A stretch of DNA of 64,000 nt from positions 23,105 through 87,104 of the forward strand of contig JAQCQR010000004.1 of assembly GCA_027687465.1 (NCBI GenBank). The letters run 5' to 3'. The notes under the pieces were generated by a model. That model saw only the letters and a program-made list of their open reading frames with translations. It did not search any database and was not told the origin of the DNA. The DNA is from Coriobacteriaceae bacterium AF08-21. GTDB taxonomy: Bacteria > Actinomycetota > Coriobacteriia > Coriobacteriales > Coriobacteriaceae. The translations under genes and the position numbers were made by a program. Shown here one piece after another: positions 16,636 through 24,906 of the stretch (its first letter is position 1; each line of letters opens with the position of its first letter).

Positions 16636-18615
16636 TTAGTCCATCGGATTGAGCGCGTCAATCTGGGCGAGCCACAGGCGCGAGCTGGCGTCACTCGGCA
16701 TGCGCCAATCGCCGCGCGGGCTGAGCGTGACCGAGCCCACCTTGGGGCCATCGGGCAGGCAGCTGCGCTTAAACTGCTGGGCAAAGAAGCGACGGTAGAA
16801 CGTGCGTAGCCACGTGTGAATGGTCTTGACGTCGTAGACGCCCTCGAAGCTCTTGAGCGCCATGCGGTAGATCTTGCCCGGCTCAAAGCCAAAACGCAGC
16901 AGGTAGTAGAGGAAGTAGTCGTGCAGCTCGTACGGGCCCACCAGGTCCTCAGTCTTCTGCGCAATCTCGCCGTCGCCCGTGGGCGGCAGGAGCTCGGGGG
17001 ACACCGGCGTATCGAGGATATCGAGCAAGACCTCGGCAATACGCCCGCCAAAGACATCGGCCGCATAGCGCACCAGATGGCGCACAAGCGTCTTGGGCAC
17101 GCTCGCGTTGACGGCGTACATGCTCATGTGGTCGCCGTTATAGGTAGCCCAACCGAGCGCCAGCTCCGACAGGTCGCCCGTGCCGATGACAAAACCGCCA
17201 GCCTGGTTGGCCAGATCCATCAGAATCTGCGTGCGCTCGCGGGCCTGGCTGTTCTCGTAGGTCACGTCCTGCACGGCCGGATCGTGCTCAATGTCCTTGA
17301 AGTGCTGCTCCACGGCCGCGTGGATCGAAACCTCGCGGAAGCTCACGCCAAGGTCGCGAGCGAGCGACTCGGCATTCGACTTGGTGCGATGCGTCGTGCC
17401 AAAGCCGGGCATGGACACGGCCGTGATACCGGTGCGCGGCAGCCCCAGTGCATCGAAGGCGCGCACGGTCACAAGCAGTGCCAGCGTGGAGTCCAGGCCG
17501 CCCGAAAGACCGATGACTGCAGCCTTGGTGCCCGTATGGGCCAGACGGGTCTTGAGGCCGGCGGTCTGCAGGTCGAGGATGGTCTCGCAACGCTCGGCCA
17601 GGTCACCATGGTCGGCCGGCACAAAGGGCGCGCGGGGGAAGACACGGTCGATGCCGAGTGCATCGCGCAGGACAGGTTCGTCTGTCAGCACGCCCTCAAA
17701 AGAGAACTCAACGGTCGTGGCCTCCGGCGCATCGTCCGCGCGCGTCCACGTCGTCGAGCGACGGCGCTCGGCAACCAGGCGGTCAAGGTCAACGTCGGCG
17801 ATGGCCATATCACAGGTAAGCAGTTTGGTCGCGGCGAGCTTGGAGCCGTTTTCGTAGACGAGGTTCTCGCCCGCAAAGACCATGTCGGTCGTGGACTCGC
17901 CCTCACTCGCATCCGCGTAGGCATAGGCACAGTACAGGCGCGCGCTCTGGTTGGATATGAGGCTGCGGCGGTAGTCAGCCTTACCGATGATTTCGTCCGA
18001 AGCCGACGAGTTGAGAATCACCGTCGCACCGGCAAGCGCCATCTCGGTCGAAGGGGGCGCCGGCACCCACAGGTCCTCACAGACCTCAACGCCCAGCACC
18101 AGGTCCTCGGCGCCCTCATCACAGCAGCGGTAGACAAGCCCCGAACCCAGCGGAACCGGACCCTGACCGGCAAACTCGACCCATACAGGATCTGCGGGCG
18201 CCGGAGCAAACCAGCGGCGCTCGTAGAACTCGCCATAGTTGGGCAGATGCTTCTTGGCCGTGAGGCCCAAAAGCTCGCCCGCGCAGCACACGGCGGCGCA
18301 GTTGTAGATGTTTTCTGCCACCGCAACGGGCAAGCCAACGGTAAAGACGATCGGCAGGTCACGCGTCTCGTCGAGGATGCGCACAAGCGCCGCCTCACAG
18401 GCATGCAGCAGCGTGCGGTTATGGAACAGGTCGGCCGCGGTATAGCCGGTTAGGTTAAGCTCGGGCAACACCAGCGCGCGAACGCCACGCCCGGCAGCAT
18501 CGCGAACAGCCGCCAGCGCAACCTCGGCATTGCCCTCGACATCGGCCACGCGAATCTGCGGCGACGCCGCCGCCACACGCAAAAAGCCATCAGACTGAGA
18601 AAGGTGAAGATTCAT
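16636..18615 (-). CDS. nadE: glutamine-hydrolysing NAD+ synthase
   Basis: It converts deamido-NAD to NAD using ammonia released from glutamine. The 659-residue two-domain length is typical of the actinobacterial/eukaryotic glutamine-dependent type. The N-terminal nitrilase-like glutaminase carries the triad E52 (LPELNLTGY), a Lys at 121-122 (KKHLPNYGEFYE) and C179 (VEVCEDLW). The C-terminal synthetase has the ATP pyrophosphatase P-loop SGGLDS (370-375) and NQAGGFVIGTGDLSE. It ends in its own terminator at 16537-16568 and appears monocistronic. Confidence 0.95.
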   Translation of the reverse strand: MNLHLSQSDGFLRVAAASPQIRVADVEGNAEVALAAVRDAAGRGVRALVLPELNLTGYTAADLFHNRTLLHACEAALVRILDETRDLPIVFTVGLPVAVAENIYNCAAVCCAGELLGLTAKKHLPNYGEFYERRWFAPAPADPVWVEFAGQGPVPLGSGLVYRCCDEGAEDLVLGVEVCEDLWVPAPPSTEMALAGATVILNSSASDEIIGKADYRRSLISNQSARLYCAYAYADASEGESTTDMVFAGENLVYENGSKLAATKLLTCDMAIADVDLDRLVAERRRSTTWTRADDAPEATTVEFSFEGVLTDEPVLRDALGIDRVFPRAPFVPADHGDLAERCETILDLQTAGLKTRLAHTGTKAAVIGLSGGLDSTLALLVTVRAFDALGLPRTGITAVSMPGFGTTHRTKSNAESLARDLGVSFREVSIHAAVEQHFKDIEHDPAVQDVTYENSQARERTQILMDLANQAGGFVIGTGDLSELALGWATYNGDHMSMYAVNASVPKTLVRHLVRYAADVFGGRIAEVLLDILDTPVSPELLPPTGDGEIAQKTEDLVGPYELHDYFLYYLLRFGFEPGKIYRMALKSFEGVYDVKTIHTWLRTFYRRFFAQQFKRSCLPDGPKVGSVTLSPRGDWRMPSDASSRLWLAQIDALNPMD

Positions 18616-18682
18616 AAGAATGCTCCCGTGCGTAGACGCTATTCAACACTATTAGCAAGCCCTATTGTAGTTCAACCGCCGG

Positions 18683-18784
18683 GTGTAGCCGCATCCCACC
18701 AACTTGGTGAGCAATTGATGAGTTGATGGTATCTGTTAAATGTCACGTACGATTCACATCTGGTGGGTACCCTGATGGCTACAC
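18683..18784. other. long-range imperfect inverted repeat between nadE and the next gene
   Basis: GTGTAGCC (18683-18690) and CCCACCA (18695-18701) are mirrored by TGGTGGG (18761-18767) and GGCTACAC (18777-18784). If transcribed, the arms would fold the 200-nt gap into one long stem just before the GGGAGG of the gene at 18819. This may be a structured leader or a small palindromic insertion. Confidence 0.4.
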
Positions 18785-18818
18785 GAAACGAAGCAGATTT
18801 ACACCGGGAGGACCCCGT

Positions 18819-19772
18819 ATGACAACCAAGTACACTGACGCGCCGCGCACGCGCGTCATGACACCGGCCGCGCTCAACAACGGCGTTCACGAAAACCATT
18901 CCATCGGACAGACCATGGCCATCGCGCCCAAAAAGGGCCTGTTCGACGACATTTCCATTCCCCAAATCATCGCCGGCGCCGCAGCTGCCGCCACGAGCGT
19001 CGCACTTGCTTCCAAAATCGGCATCGCTGGTTCAGTAATTGGTGCCGCTGTGAGCTCAGTCATCACTGTTGTGTCCTCGCAGGTCTATCGCCACTTTATC
19101 TCCGCCAGCGCCGAAGCAATCAAAGGCACGCATGCCGCTGTCGACTACCCTGCCGGCGTCTACGAGCCCGTTGAATTTAATGCCGAGGAGCACCTGGGCG
19201 GAGCCGCGACCACGCAGGAGATGCGCCAGATTGCGGGGCGCGCGACCACGGCGCGCGTCGCCCCCAACAGCCTGCGCGCCAAGGCGGCGGCAGAGCGCAG
19301 CCAGACGCAAAAGAAGGTCATCATCTTCTCGATCGCCATCGCCATCGTCGCGGTCATCGCCTGCGCCGGTGCCATCCTTATCACCACTGCCGGTGAGGGT
19401 CTGGGCGAGCGTCCCGAGCCAATCCTGTCGTCGCGCACGACCGAGAGCGATGCAAATGGCAACACCCAGTCGCAGGATCAGCAGGCACAGACGGACGACA
19501 CGCAAGACAGCTCTGCCTCTGCCAATTCGTCCTCGAACACCCAAAACCAATCGCAGGGCACCGATTCCTCTACGGCCAACAGTAGCTCGCCGTCCGGCAC
19601 GACCAACTCAAGCCAAACGGCTGACGGTTCGCAGTCGAGCACGGGCGACCAGGCGAATGGCAATACACCGAGTACGGGATCTACCGACAACAGCAACACC
19701 AACAGCTCGAGCGGAACCGCGTCCGGCACGGCATCTGACAGCTCGAGCCAAGGCACGACATCGGGCAACTAA
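18819..19772 (+). CDS. hypothetical membrane protein with Ser/Thr/Asn-rich tail
   Basis: The product has 317 residues from ATG 18819, seven nt after GGGAGG. The N-terminal 45 residues are hydrophilic. An Ala/Val-rich segment (about 52-85, IIAGAAAAATSVALASKIGI) could be membrane-associated. A second, clearly hydrophobic segment (about 167-190, VIIFSIAIAIVAVIACAGAIL) should span the membrane. The last 100 residues are almost entirely Ser, Thr, Asn, Gln, Gly and Asp, a low-complexity stalk. I infer an envelope protein with the tail outside. I do not recognise a family. Its own terminator follows. Confidence 0.65.
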   Translation: MTTKYTDAPRTRVMTPAALNNGVHENHSIGQTMAIAPKKGLFDDISIPQIIAGAAAAATSVALASKIGIAGSVIGAAVSSVITVVSSQVYRHFISASAEAIKGTHAAVDYPAGVYEPVEFNAEEHLGGAATTQEMRQIAGRATTARVAPNSLRAKAAAERSQTQKKVIIFSIAIAIVAVIACAGAILITTAGEGLGERPEPILSSRTTESDANGNTQSQDQQAQTDDTQDSSASANSSSNTQNQSQGTDSSTANSSSPSGTTNSSQTADGSQSSTGDQANGNTPSTGSTDNSNTNSSSGTASGTASDSSSQGTTSGN

Positions 19773-19806
19773 GCACGTTTGCCTCTCATAGATAACCGAC
19801 CTGCAT

Positions 19807-19842
19807 AACGGGCGCGAATCGACAGCGGTTCGCGCCCGTTTG
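19807..19842 (+). terminator. intrinsic terminator
   Basis: AACGGGCGCGAA and TTCGCGCCCGTTT form a 12-bp stem around a 10-nt loop, 35 nt after the stop at 19772. Confidence 0.8.
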
Positions 19843-19884
19843 CCTTGGGCGCCGCCATGGCGAACGCTATGCGATGGTAAGATG

Positions 19885-19900
19885 CTTTACATGTGTAAAG
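19885..19900. promoter_or_regulatory. TACA-N2-TGTA palindrome (cop-box-like operator)
   Basis: CTTTACATGTGTAAAG is a perfect 16-nt palindrome containing TACATGTGTA. That matches the TACAnnTGTA core bound by BlaI/CopY-family repressors. It touches the AGGAG ribosome-binding site of the gene at 19913, so a bound repressor would block transcription or the early transcript. No BlaI/CopY gene is in the window. Confidence 0.45.
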
Positions 19901-19912
19901 AGGAGATTTGCC

Positions 19913-21211
19913 ATGAGCAAGACAATAGTTAGGCCCACGCTTTCGCTGGGCAACCACATCTATCTGTATCGCCTGCTACGCGATGCGATTGGATGCGGCA
20001 AGCAAACGTTTATGACGCAGGTCGAAGAGGCTCTCGCCGTTGGCGACATGACTGCTTATGACCTGGGCTTCGAGTCCACGCGCGAGTTGCTCGAGGAACT
20101 CGACGACTGCATTAAGCTGACTGTCTTTAAGGGCGGTCGCCTGTATGCCACGGTCATCGCCAACGAGGCATGGGATGCTGCACTTGCCAAGGGCGAGGAC
20201 AAGCCCAAGGCTGCCAAGGGAGCCAAGCAGTCCTATAAAAAGAAAAAGCGCGGCGAGAAGGACCTCAAGGCTGTACGCCCCAAGCACGTTAAGCGTCCCG
20301 AACCAGAAGCCGCGGTTGAAGCTGTGCCGGAGCCCGAGCCCGAGACAGAGATCGAAGTCGCTATTGAGGTGGCAGCAGAAGCCGAAACCGAAATCGCCGC
20401 CATGACCGATCCCGAAGTCATGTCAGAACAGGAAGCCGCTGCGGAGCTCAACGAGGCTCCCAAGTCGACAACCGAAGAAACCGCTGACCAATCCGAGACG
20501 CCTTCGTTCCAAAACAGTGATGTCTTTAGCGACGAGGCCGAGGACGATCAGCCCGCCGATCAAGACGCTACCGAGTCGACGCCGAAGCCCGAGACGCCGC
20601 AGCCCGCCATCTCGCTCACGGTCGTCTATGACCCCGAGAACGCCAACGCCGGCATCACCACTATGGCATCCACGCCCATCGAAGCAAAGTCGAGCGTCGA
20701 GAATGAGAGCGCGATGCAGGTTGAGTTTGAAACTGCAGCTGTAGACGCGCCCGTCACCGTGAAGCCCGCAGATTCCGCAGTTAAGCCGGAACCGGTGCCT
20801 GAGCCCGCACCCGTCATCGAATCCGTGCCCACCTCTACTTGCGACCAAGTTCCCGCACCGGCACCGGCTTCGGTACCCGCAGCGGCCCCAACCCCCGCAC
20901 CCGCAGCGCCCGCCATCCCTGAGGACTTCCCCGTCGATTTCGCAACCGAGGTCTTCTGCCCCGGCCCGCTTCTGCACCAGTTGTCGACCTATCTCCCCTA
21001 CGGCGCCGACACGCTCGGCATTGTCGGCGAGTACTACTGGATCGCCCGCGAGCGCGGTACCATCGAGGCCGCGCGAAACCGCGCAAACTTCCCCCTGTGC
21101 TACACGCAGGCCGGCGAGCGCCGCGAGGTTACCGTGCGCATCCGCCGCAACACCACCGGCGGTCTCGGAGCCGCCTGGGCCATCGATAAGGTCGAAGCCC
21201 CGGTCGAGTAA
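19913..21211 (+). CDS. hypothetical protein with N- and C-terminal folded domains joined by an acidic Pro/Ala/Glu linker
   Basis: The product has 432 residues from ATG 19913 (AGGAG nine nt upstream). Residues 1-90 (LGNHIYLYRLLRDAIGCGKQ onward) look like a compact helical domain, possibly winged-helix. A Lys-rich stretch (QSYKKKKRGEKDLK) follows. Residues about 125-345 are a low-complexity linker of Glu, Pro, Ala and Val. The C-terminal 85 residues (FCPGPLLHQLSTYLPYGADT to WAIDKVEAP) form a second ordered domain. There is no signal or membrane segment. The layout resembles nucleic-acid-binding proteins with a flexible tether, but I recognise no family. A TACAnnTGTA palindrome sits at its ribosome-binding site. 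Confidence 0.65.
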   Translation: MSKTIVRPTLSLGNHIYLYRLLRDAIGCGKQTFMTQVEEALAVGDMTAYDLGFESTRELLEELDDCIKLTVFKGGRLYATVIANEAWDAALAKGEDKPKAAKGAKQSYKKKKRGEKDLKAVRPKHVKRPEPEAAVEAVPEPEPETEIEVAIEVAAEAETEIAAMTDPEVMSEQEAAAELNEAPKSTTEETADQSETPSFQNSDVFSDEAEDDQPADQDATESTPKPETPQPAISLTVVYDPENANAGITTMASTPIEAKSSVENESAMQVEFETAAVDAPVTVKPADSAVKPEPVPEPAPVIESVPTSTCDQVPAPAPASVPAAAPTPAPAAPAIPEDFPVDFATEVFCPGPLLHQLSTYLPYGADTLGIVGEYYWIARERGTIEAARNRANFPLCYTQAGERREVTVRIRRNTTGGLGAAWAIDKVEAPVE

Positions 21212-21212
21212 A

Positions 21213-21252
21213 AAACGGCCTCGGATAGCCAATTGACCATCCGAGGCCGTTT
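21213..21252 (+). terminator. intrinsic terminator, probably bidirectional
   Basis: AAACGGCCTCGGAT and ATCCGAGGCCGTTT form a perfect 14-bp stem directly after the stop at 21211. It could also serve the convergent lipoprotein gene. Confidence 0.9.
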
Positions 21253-21265
21253 GAATTCAGGCCTT

Positions 21266-21658
21266 TTAGTTGTCATCGGTGCATATAGACACCAGAGAAG
21301 CAAGCTCATCCTCAAGTTGCGGAGCAAAGTATCTAAAAGAAACCTGCGCTCCAGTCGGTATCGACTCAATCATATTCGCAGCATTATCTGAAACTCGGTA
21401 CGATGCAGTTTCACCTGTCTTCAAATCCTCTATTGAGCAGACAGCGTCTTCAGCATCAATCGACCTAAGCACGCCTTTTCCTTGTAACATCACATCGGCA
21501 TGCCCGCCAGCTATTTCTAATGAACCTGAGTCTGTCGCAGTCACTTCTCCGGAACCTCCGCGCGATATCTCTTCCTTTGTTGAACAGCCCACCAATGAAG
21601 CCATCAGCACCAAAGACAGAGCTAGACGAATCGCCCTACTTCGAAAAAGTCGTTCCAT
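21266..21658 (-). CDS. small putative lipoprotein
   Basis: The product has about 130 residues from ATG 21658; ATG 21685 and ATG 21667 are in-frame alternatives, none with a strong site. The lipobox LMASLVGC follows an Arg-rich start and a hydrophobic stretch, so it should be lipid-anchored outside. The mature part is acidic, with no recognised domain. The start overlaps the 3' end of the upstream cysteine-protease-like gene, so the two are translationally coupled. Both have markedly lower GC than their surroundings, which suggests joint acquisition. A protease partner or inhibitor role is speculative. Confidence 0.65.
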   Translation of the reverse strand: MERLFRSRAIRLALSLVLMASLVGCSTKEEISRGGSGEVTATDSGSLEIAGGHADVMLQGKGVLRSIDAEDAVCSIEDLKTGETASYRVSDNAANMIESIPTGAQVSFRYFAPQLEDELASLVSICTDDN

Positions 21659-22763
21659 AAGTCCACGCATAATAGCTCTGATCATACTTCAGGAAGGATA
21701 AAGATGAATTCCAGCCGTCCGCTATGCCAATCATCTGCCTTGTCTCTCCAGTTTTCTTACCAGTAAGTGTGGCGTAAGCCTCCGCTGTTACAGAATGGGC
21801 TGATCCGTTGTACAAACTCGCATGTAAAACATTCGGTCTATTAGAGTTAATCTCATTTTGAATGCTCGCGATAGCCGGAGAGGAGACAGTGCGGGCGATA
21901 AGAGTACTTCCTCTGCTTGCGCAGTAATTTGTAAACCCCGTTGCACAGGTTGATATCGGCGTTCCACCCAAAACAACGCCGGGAACAGTCTGTTCTTCAT
22001 CGGAAAGAGCATGGGTATTGGTGTAATTCCATATCTGCATATATTGCGAAGGGTCGCTATATAAATTGGCAATGCCATACAGTTCCGCAACGTTCGAAAA
22101 AGCTGTCACCATACAAGCATAGTGGGCGGTAAGCCTCTTAATCTCGCTTTCATCATATGACATAAACTGAGAAATGGAACGAAATCCAGATACTGTGTAA
22201 TCCTGCATTTGAGTTGCGTAAATTACAACATCGTTCCAGCTTGAAGGTTTATTCGATAAAACGACAGGCCGTCCTTCTATGGAAACAGCCGGGATTGTTC
22301 TTCCGCAATTTGTTGTTATTGAACCGTCCAAAGATTGCACGCCGAATTCGAATGGATTGATCATTACGACTGGGTTATTGAACGAATAAGACTCGACACC
22401 AAGATCTCCTCCCCGATCCATAGGGCTGACTAAGCCGTCTCCAAAACGATATCCCGTAAGTATTTCATCATCTGAAGCATCTAAAACCAAATAGCCCGCG
22501 GCTCTATTGGATGTCACAACCGGAACAATGTAACCAAGCGGGGACCCATCAACATCTACAAAAGGAATAGGGTCAGAAGGCGTATACGAATAGCCGAGGA
22601 GTCCCTTTATATATTTATCGGCAAGCTCTTGCGCAATTTCAGAAGTAAATTGTATCTGCTCACCATCAATATTGCCCGTCGAAGCAAAAACCTCTTTCGG
22701 ACGTGCGGCTAAGGCGACAATTGAAGACGCGACAAGTTGCAGAAAACGACGACGCGAAAGCAT
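21636..22763 (-). CDS. Tat-exported papain-like (C39/C10-like) cysteine protease homologue
   Basis: The product has 375 residues. The N terminus MLSRRRFLQLVASS is a twin-arginine signal. Residues about 75-110 (AAGYLVLDASDDEILTGYR) resemble the propeptide of streptopain-type C10 peptidases. The catalytic candidates are Cys in HYACMVTAFSN and His in NGSAHSVTAEAY, spaced as in papain-fold C39-like enzymes. Codon use and GC are clearly lower than in neighbouring genes (many AAT, TCT and ATA codons), indicating transfer. The downstream overlapping lipoprotein gene may be functionally linked. The protease call rests on motif order only. Confidence 0.6.
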   Translation of the reverse strand: MLSRRRFLQLVASSIVALAARPKEVFASTGNIDGEQIQFTSEIAQELADKYIKGLLGYSYTPSDPIPFVDVDGSPLGYIVPVVTSNRAAGYLVLDASDDEILTGYRFGDGLVSPMDRGGDLGVESYSFNNPVVMINPFEFGVQSLDGSITTNCGRTIPAVSIEGRPVVLSNKPSSWNDVVIYATQMQDYTVSGFRSISQFMSYDESEIKRLTAHYACMVTAFSNVAELYGIANLYSDPSQYMQIWNYTNTHALSDEEQTVPGVVLGGTPISTCATGFTNYCASRGSTLIARTVSSPAIASIQNEINSNRPNVLHASLYNGSAHSVTAEAYATLTGKKTGETRQMIGIADGWNSSLSFLKYDQSYYAWTYGTTFSK

Positions 22764-23006
22764 ATGTTCTTCTTTCTAGAGAAGCGACTTATAAGGTACT
22801 CCTATTCTATAATCTTTTTTTAACGTTACAGCACTGGTTATATTTCAATTCGATTTGCTTATGTCCTTGCAACCCAATGCGTCTTTACGTTTTAAACGGA
22901 ATTAGAAAATCACTCATAGCAAAAACGGGCTTTAATCCCAAAGAGATGACTTTGATTATGAATCAAACCAGCAGCCAGGGCATAGCTGCAGTGCAATCGC
23001 TACAAG

Positions 23007-23032
23007 AAAGGCCGCCCTTGGTGGCGGCCTTT
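23007..23032 (-). terminator. intrinsic terminator of ettA
   Basis: AAAGGCCGCC and GGCGGCCTTT form a 10-bp stem, followed on the minus strand by CTTGTAG. The AT-rich gap from 22764 to 23006 holds no convincing gene. Confidence 0.85.
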
Positions 23033-23042
23033 CTACTTGCTA

Positions 23043-24722
23043 CTAGTCGCGCGTCAGCTTGCGGTGAATACGATGCGGCTGGGCTGCGTCCTCGCCCAAG
23101 CGCTCGATGCGGTTGGCTTGATAGGCCTCAAAGTTGCCCTCGAACCAATACCAGTTGCCCGGATTCTCGTCGGTGCCCTCCCACGCCAGAATGTGCGTGG
23201 CGACGCGGTCCAGGAACATACGGTCGTGGCTAATGACCACCGAGCAGCCCGGGAACTCGAGCAGCGCCGCCTCGAGCGAGGACAGCGTCTCGACGTCGAG
23301 GTCGTTCGTGGGCTCGTCGAGGAGCAGCAGGTTGCCGCCCTGCTTGAGCGTAAGCGCCAAGTTCAGACGGTTGCGCTCGCCACCGGAGAGTACGCCAGCG
23401 CGCTTCTGCTGGTCCTGGCCCTTAAAGCCAAAGCTCGCCACATAAGCACGGCTCGGAACCTCGGTCTCGCCGACCATCATGTGGTCCAGGCCGTCCGAGA
23501 CGACCTCCCACAAGTTCTTATCGGGGTCGATGCCGGAACGGTTCTGGTCGACATAGGAGATCTTGACGGTCTCACCCACCTCAAGTTCGCCCGAAGTCAG
23601 CGGCTCCAGACCCACAATCGTCTTGAACAGCGTGGTCTTGCCCACACCATTGGGGCCGATGACGCCCACGATGCCGTTGCGCGGCAGGGTAAACGAAAGG
23701 TCGTCGATGAGCACGCGGCCATCGAACTCCTTGTGCAGATGATGGGCCTCGAGCACCTTGTTGCCCAGACGCGGGCCCACAGGGATGCGGATGTCGGTCC
23801 AGTCGAGCTTCTGGCTTGCGCGGGCCTCGGCCTCCATCTCCTCGTAGCGAGCCAGACGGGCCTTGTTCTTGGCCTGGCGAGCCTTGGGCGAGCTGCGTAC
23901 CCACTCGAGCTCGGCCTCCATGCGCTTGGCGAGCTTGGCGTCACGGTTGCCCTGGGCCTCGATACGCGCGGCCTTGGTCTCCAGATACGTGGAGTAGTTG
24001 CCCTTGTAGGGATAAAGGTGACCGCGGTCGACCTCGCAGATCCACTCGGCAACGTTATCCAAGAAGTAGCGATCGTGTGTGACGGCAAGCACCGCGCCCT
24101 GGTAGTTGTGCAGGAAGTGCTCGAGCCACAGGATCGACTCGGCGTCCAGGTGGTTCGTGGGCTCGTCGAGCAGCAGCAGATCGGGAGCCTCGAGCAGCAG
24201 CTTGCACAGGGCCACGCGGCGACGCTCGCCGCCAGAGAGCACGTTAACCGGCATGTCGGAATCGGGCAGCTGCAGGGCGTCCATGGCCTGGCCGAGCTTG
24301 GAATCGATATCCCAGCCGTCGGCGGCATCGATCTCGTCCTGGAGCTTGCCCATCTCGACCATGAGGGCGTCCATGTCGCAGTCCGGGTCGCACATCTCCT
24401 CGCCGATCTTATTGAAGCGATCGACCTTGGCGATCATATCGCCAAACGCCATGCGCACGTTCTCGATAACGGTCTTGTCGTCGTCGAGCGGCGGCTCCTG
24501 CTGCAGGATGCCCACGGTGTAGCCGGGGGTGAGCTTGGCATCGCCGTTGGAGACCTCCTCGATGCCGGCCATGATCTTGAGCAGGGTCGACTTGCCCATG
24601 CCGTTGGGACCCACGACGCCGATCTTGGCACCGGGGTAGAAGCTCAGGGTCACGTCGTCAAGGATTACCTTGTCGCCATGGGCCTTGCGAGCCTGATACA
24701 TCTGGTAGATAAACTCCGCCAT
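23043..24722 (-). CDS. ettA: energy-dependent translational throttle A (ABC-F ATPase)
   Basis: EttA binds the ribosomal E site and gates the first elongation steps according to the ADP/ATP ratio. The 559-residue product has two ABC domains with no membrane part. Each has Walker A (GPNGMGKST and GPNGVGKTT), the LSGGE signature (LSGGERRRVAL and LSGGERNRLNL) and Walker B with LLLDEPTN. The basic linker between them (about 240-330, with RSSPKARQAKNKARLARYEE) matches the P-site tRNA-interacting motif. The opening EFIYQMYQARKAHGDKVIL and the overall length fit EttA better than the antibiotic-resistance ABC-F types. Confidence 0.93.
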   Translation of the reverse strand: MAEFIYQMYQARKAHGDKVILDDVTLSFYPGAKIGVVGPNGMGKSTLLKIMAGIEEVSNGDAKLTPGYTVGILQQEPPLDDDKTVIENVRMAFGDMIAKVDRFNKIGEEMCDPDCDMDALMVEMGKLQDEIDAADGWDIDSKLGQAMDALQLPDSDMPVNVLSGGERRRVALCKLLLEAPDLLLLDEPTNHLDAESILWLEHFLHNYQGAVLAVTHDRYFLDNVAEWICEVDRGHLYPYKGNYSTYLETKAARIEAQGNRDAKLAKRMEAELEWVRSSPKARQAKNKARLARYEEMEAEARASQKLDWTDIRIPVGPRLGNKVLEAHHLHKEFDGRVLIDDLSFTLPRNGIVGVIGPNGVGKTTLFKTIVGLEPLTSGELEVGETVKISYVDQNRSGIDPDKNLWEVVSDGLDHMMVGETEVPSRAYVASFGFKGQDQQKRAGVLSGGERNRLNLALTLKQGGNLLLLDEPTNDLDVETLSSLEAALLEFPGCSVVISHDRMFLDRVATHILAWEGTDENPGNWYWFEGNFEAYQANRIERLGEDAAQPHRIHRKLTRD

Positions 24723-24813
24723 ATGTCTGTTCTATCCTTTCTACCTGCTGTTTCCCTATTCTTGATTCGCTTTAGTGGAAACGAAATGAGGGAACGAGCT
24801 CTGAAACGTAACG

Positions 24814-24841
24814 AAAAAGGGGCATGGTTGCCCACACCCCC
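24814..24841 (-). terminator. intrinsic terminator of the sdpRI-like operon
   Basis: On the minus strand GGGGTGTGG and CCATGCCCC pair over 9 bp (two G-U pairs) around a GCAA tetraloop, followed by TTTTT. It lies 66 nt after the stop of the SdpI-like gene. Confidence 0.8.
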
Positions 24842-24906
24842 TAATACTACCTGGGAAAAGTCCCCCGGAACATACTATGAACTGCGTACGCTAGTTTTCC
24901 GCAACC

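Noticed and set aside
16816..18453. 545-codon plus-strand frame antisense to nadE
   Set aside because: NadE on the minus strand carries full catalytic motifs; the antisense protein is Arg/Gly/His-rich noise.
22764..23006. Remnant transposase in the AT-rich gap upstream of the protease gene
   Set aside because: Short frames are present but none resembles a transposase, and there are no convincing terminal repeats.
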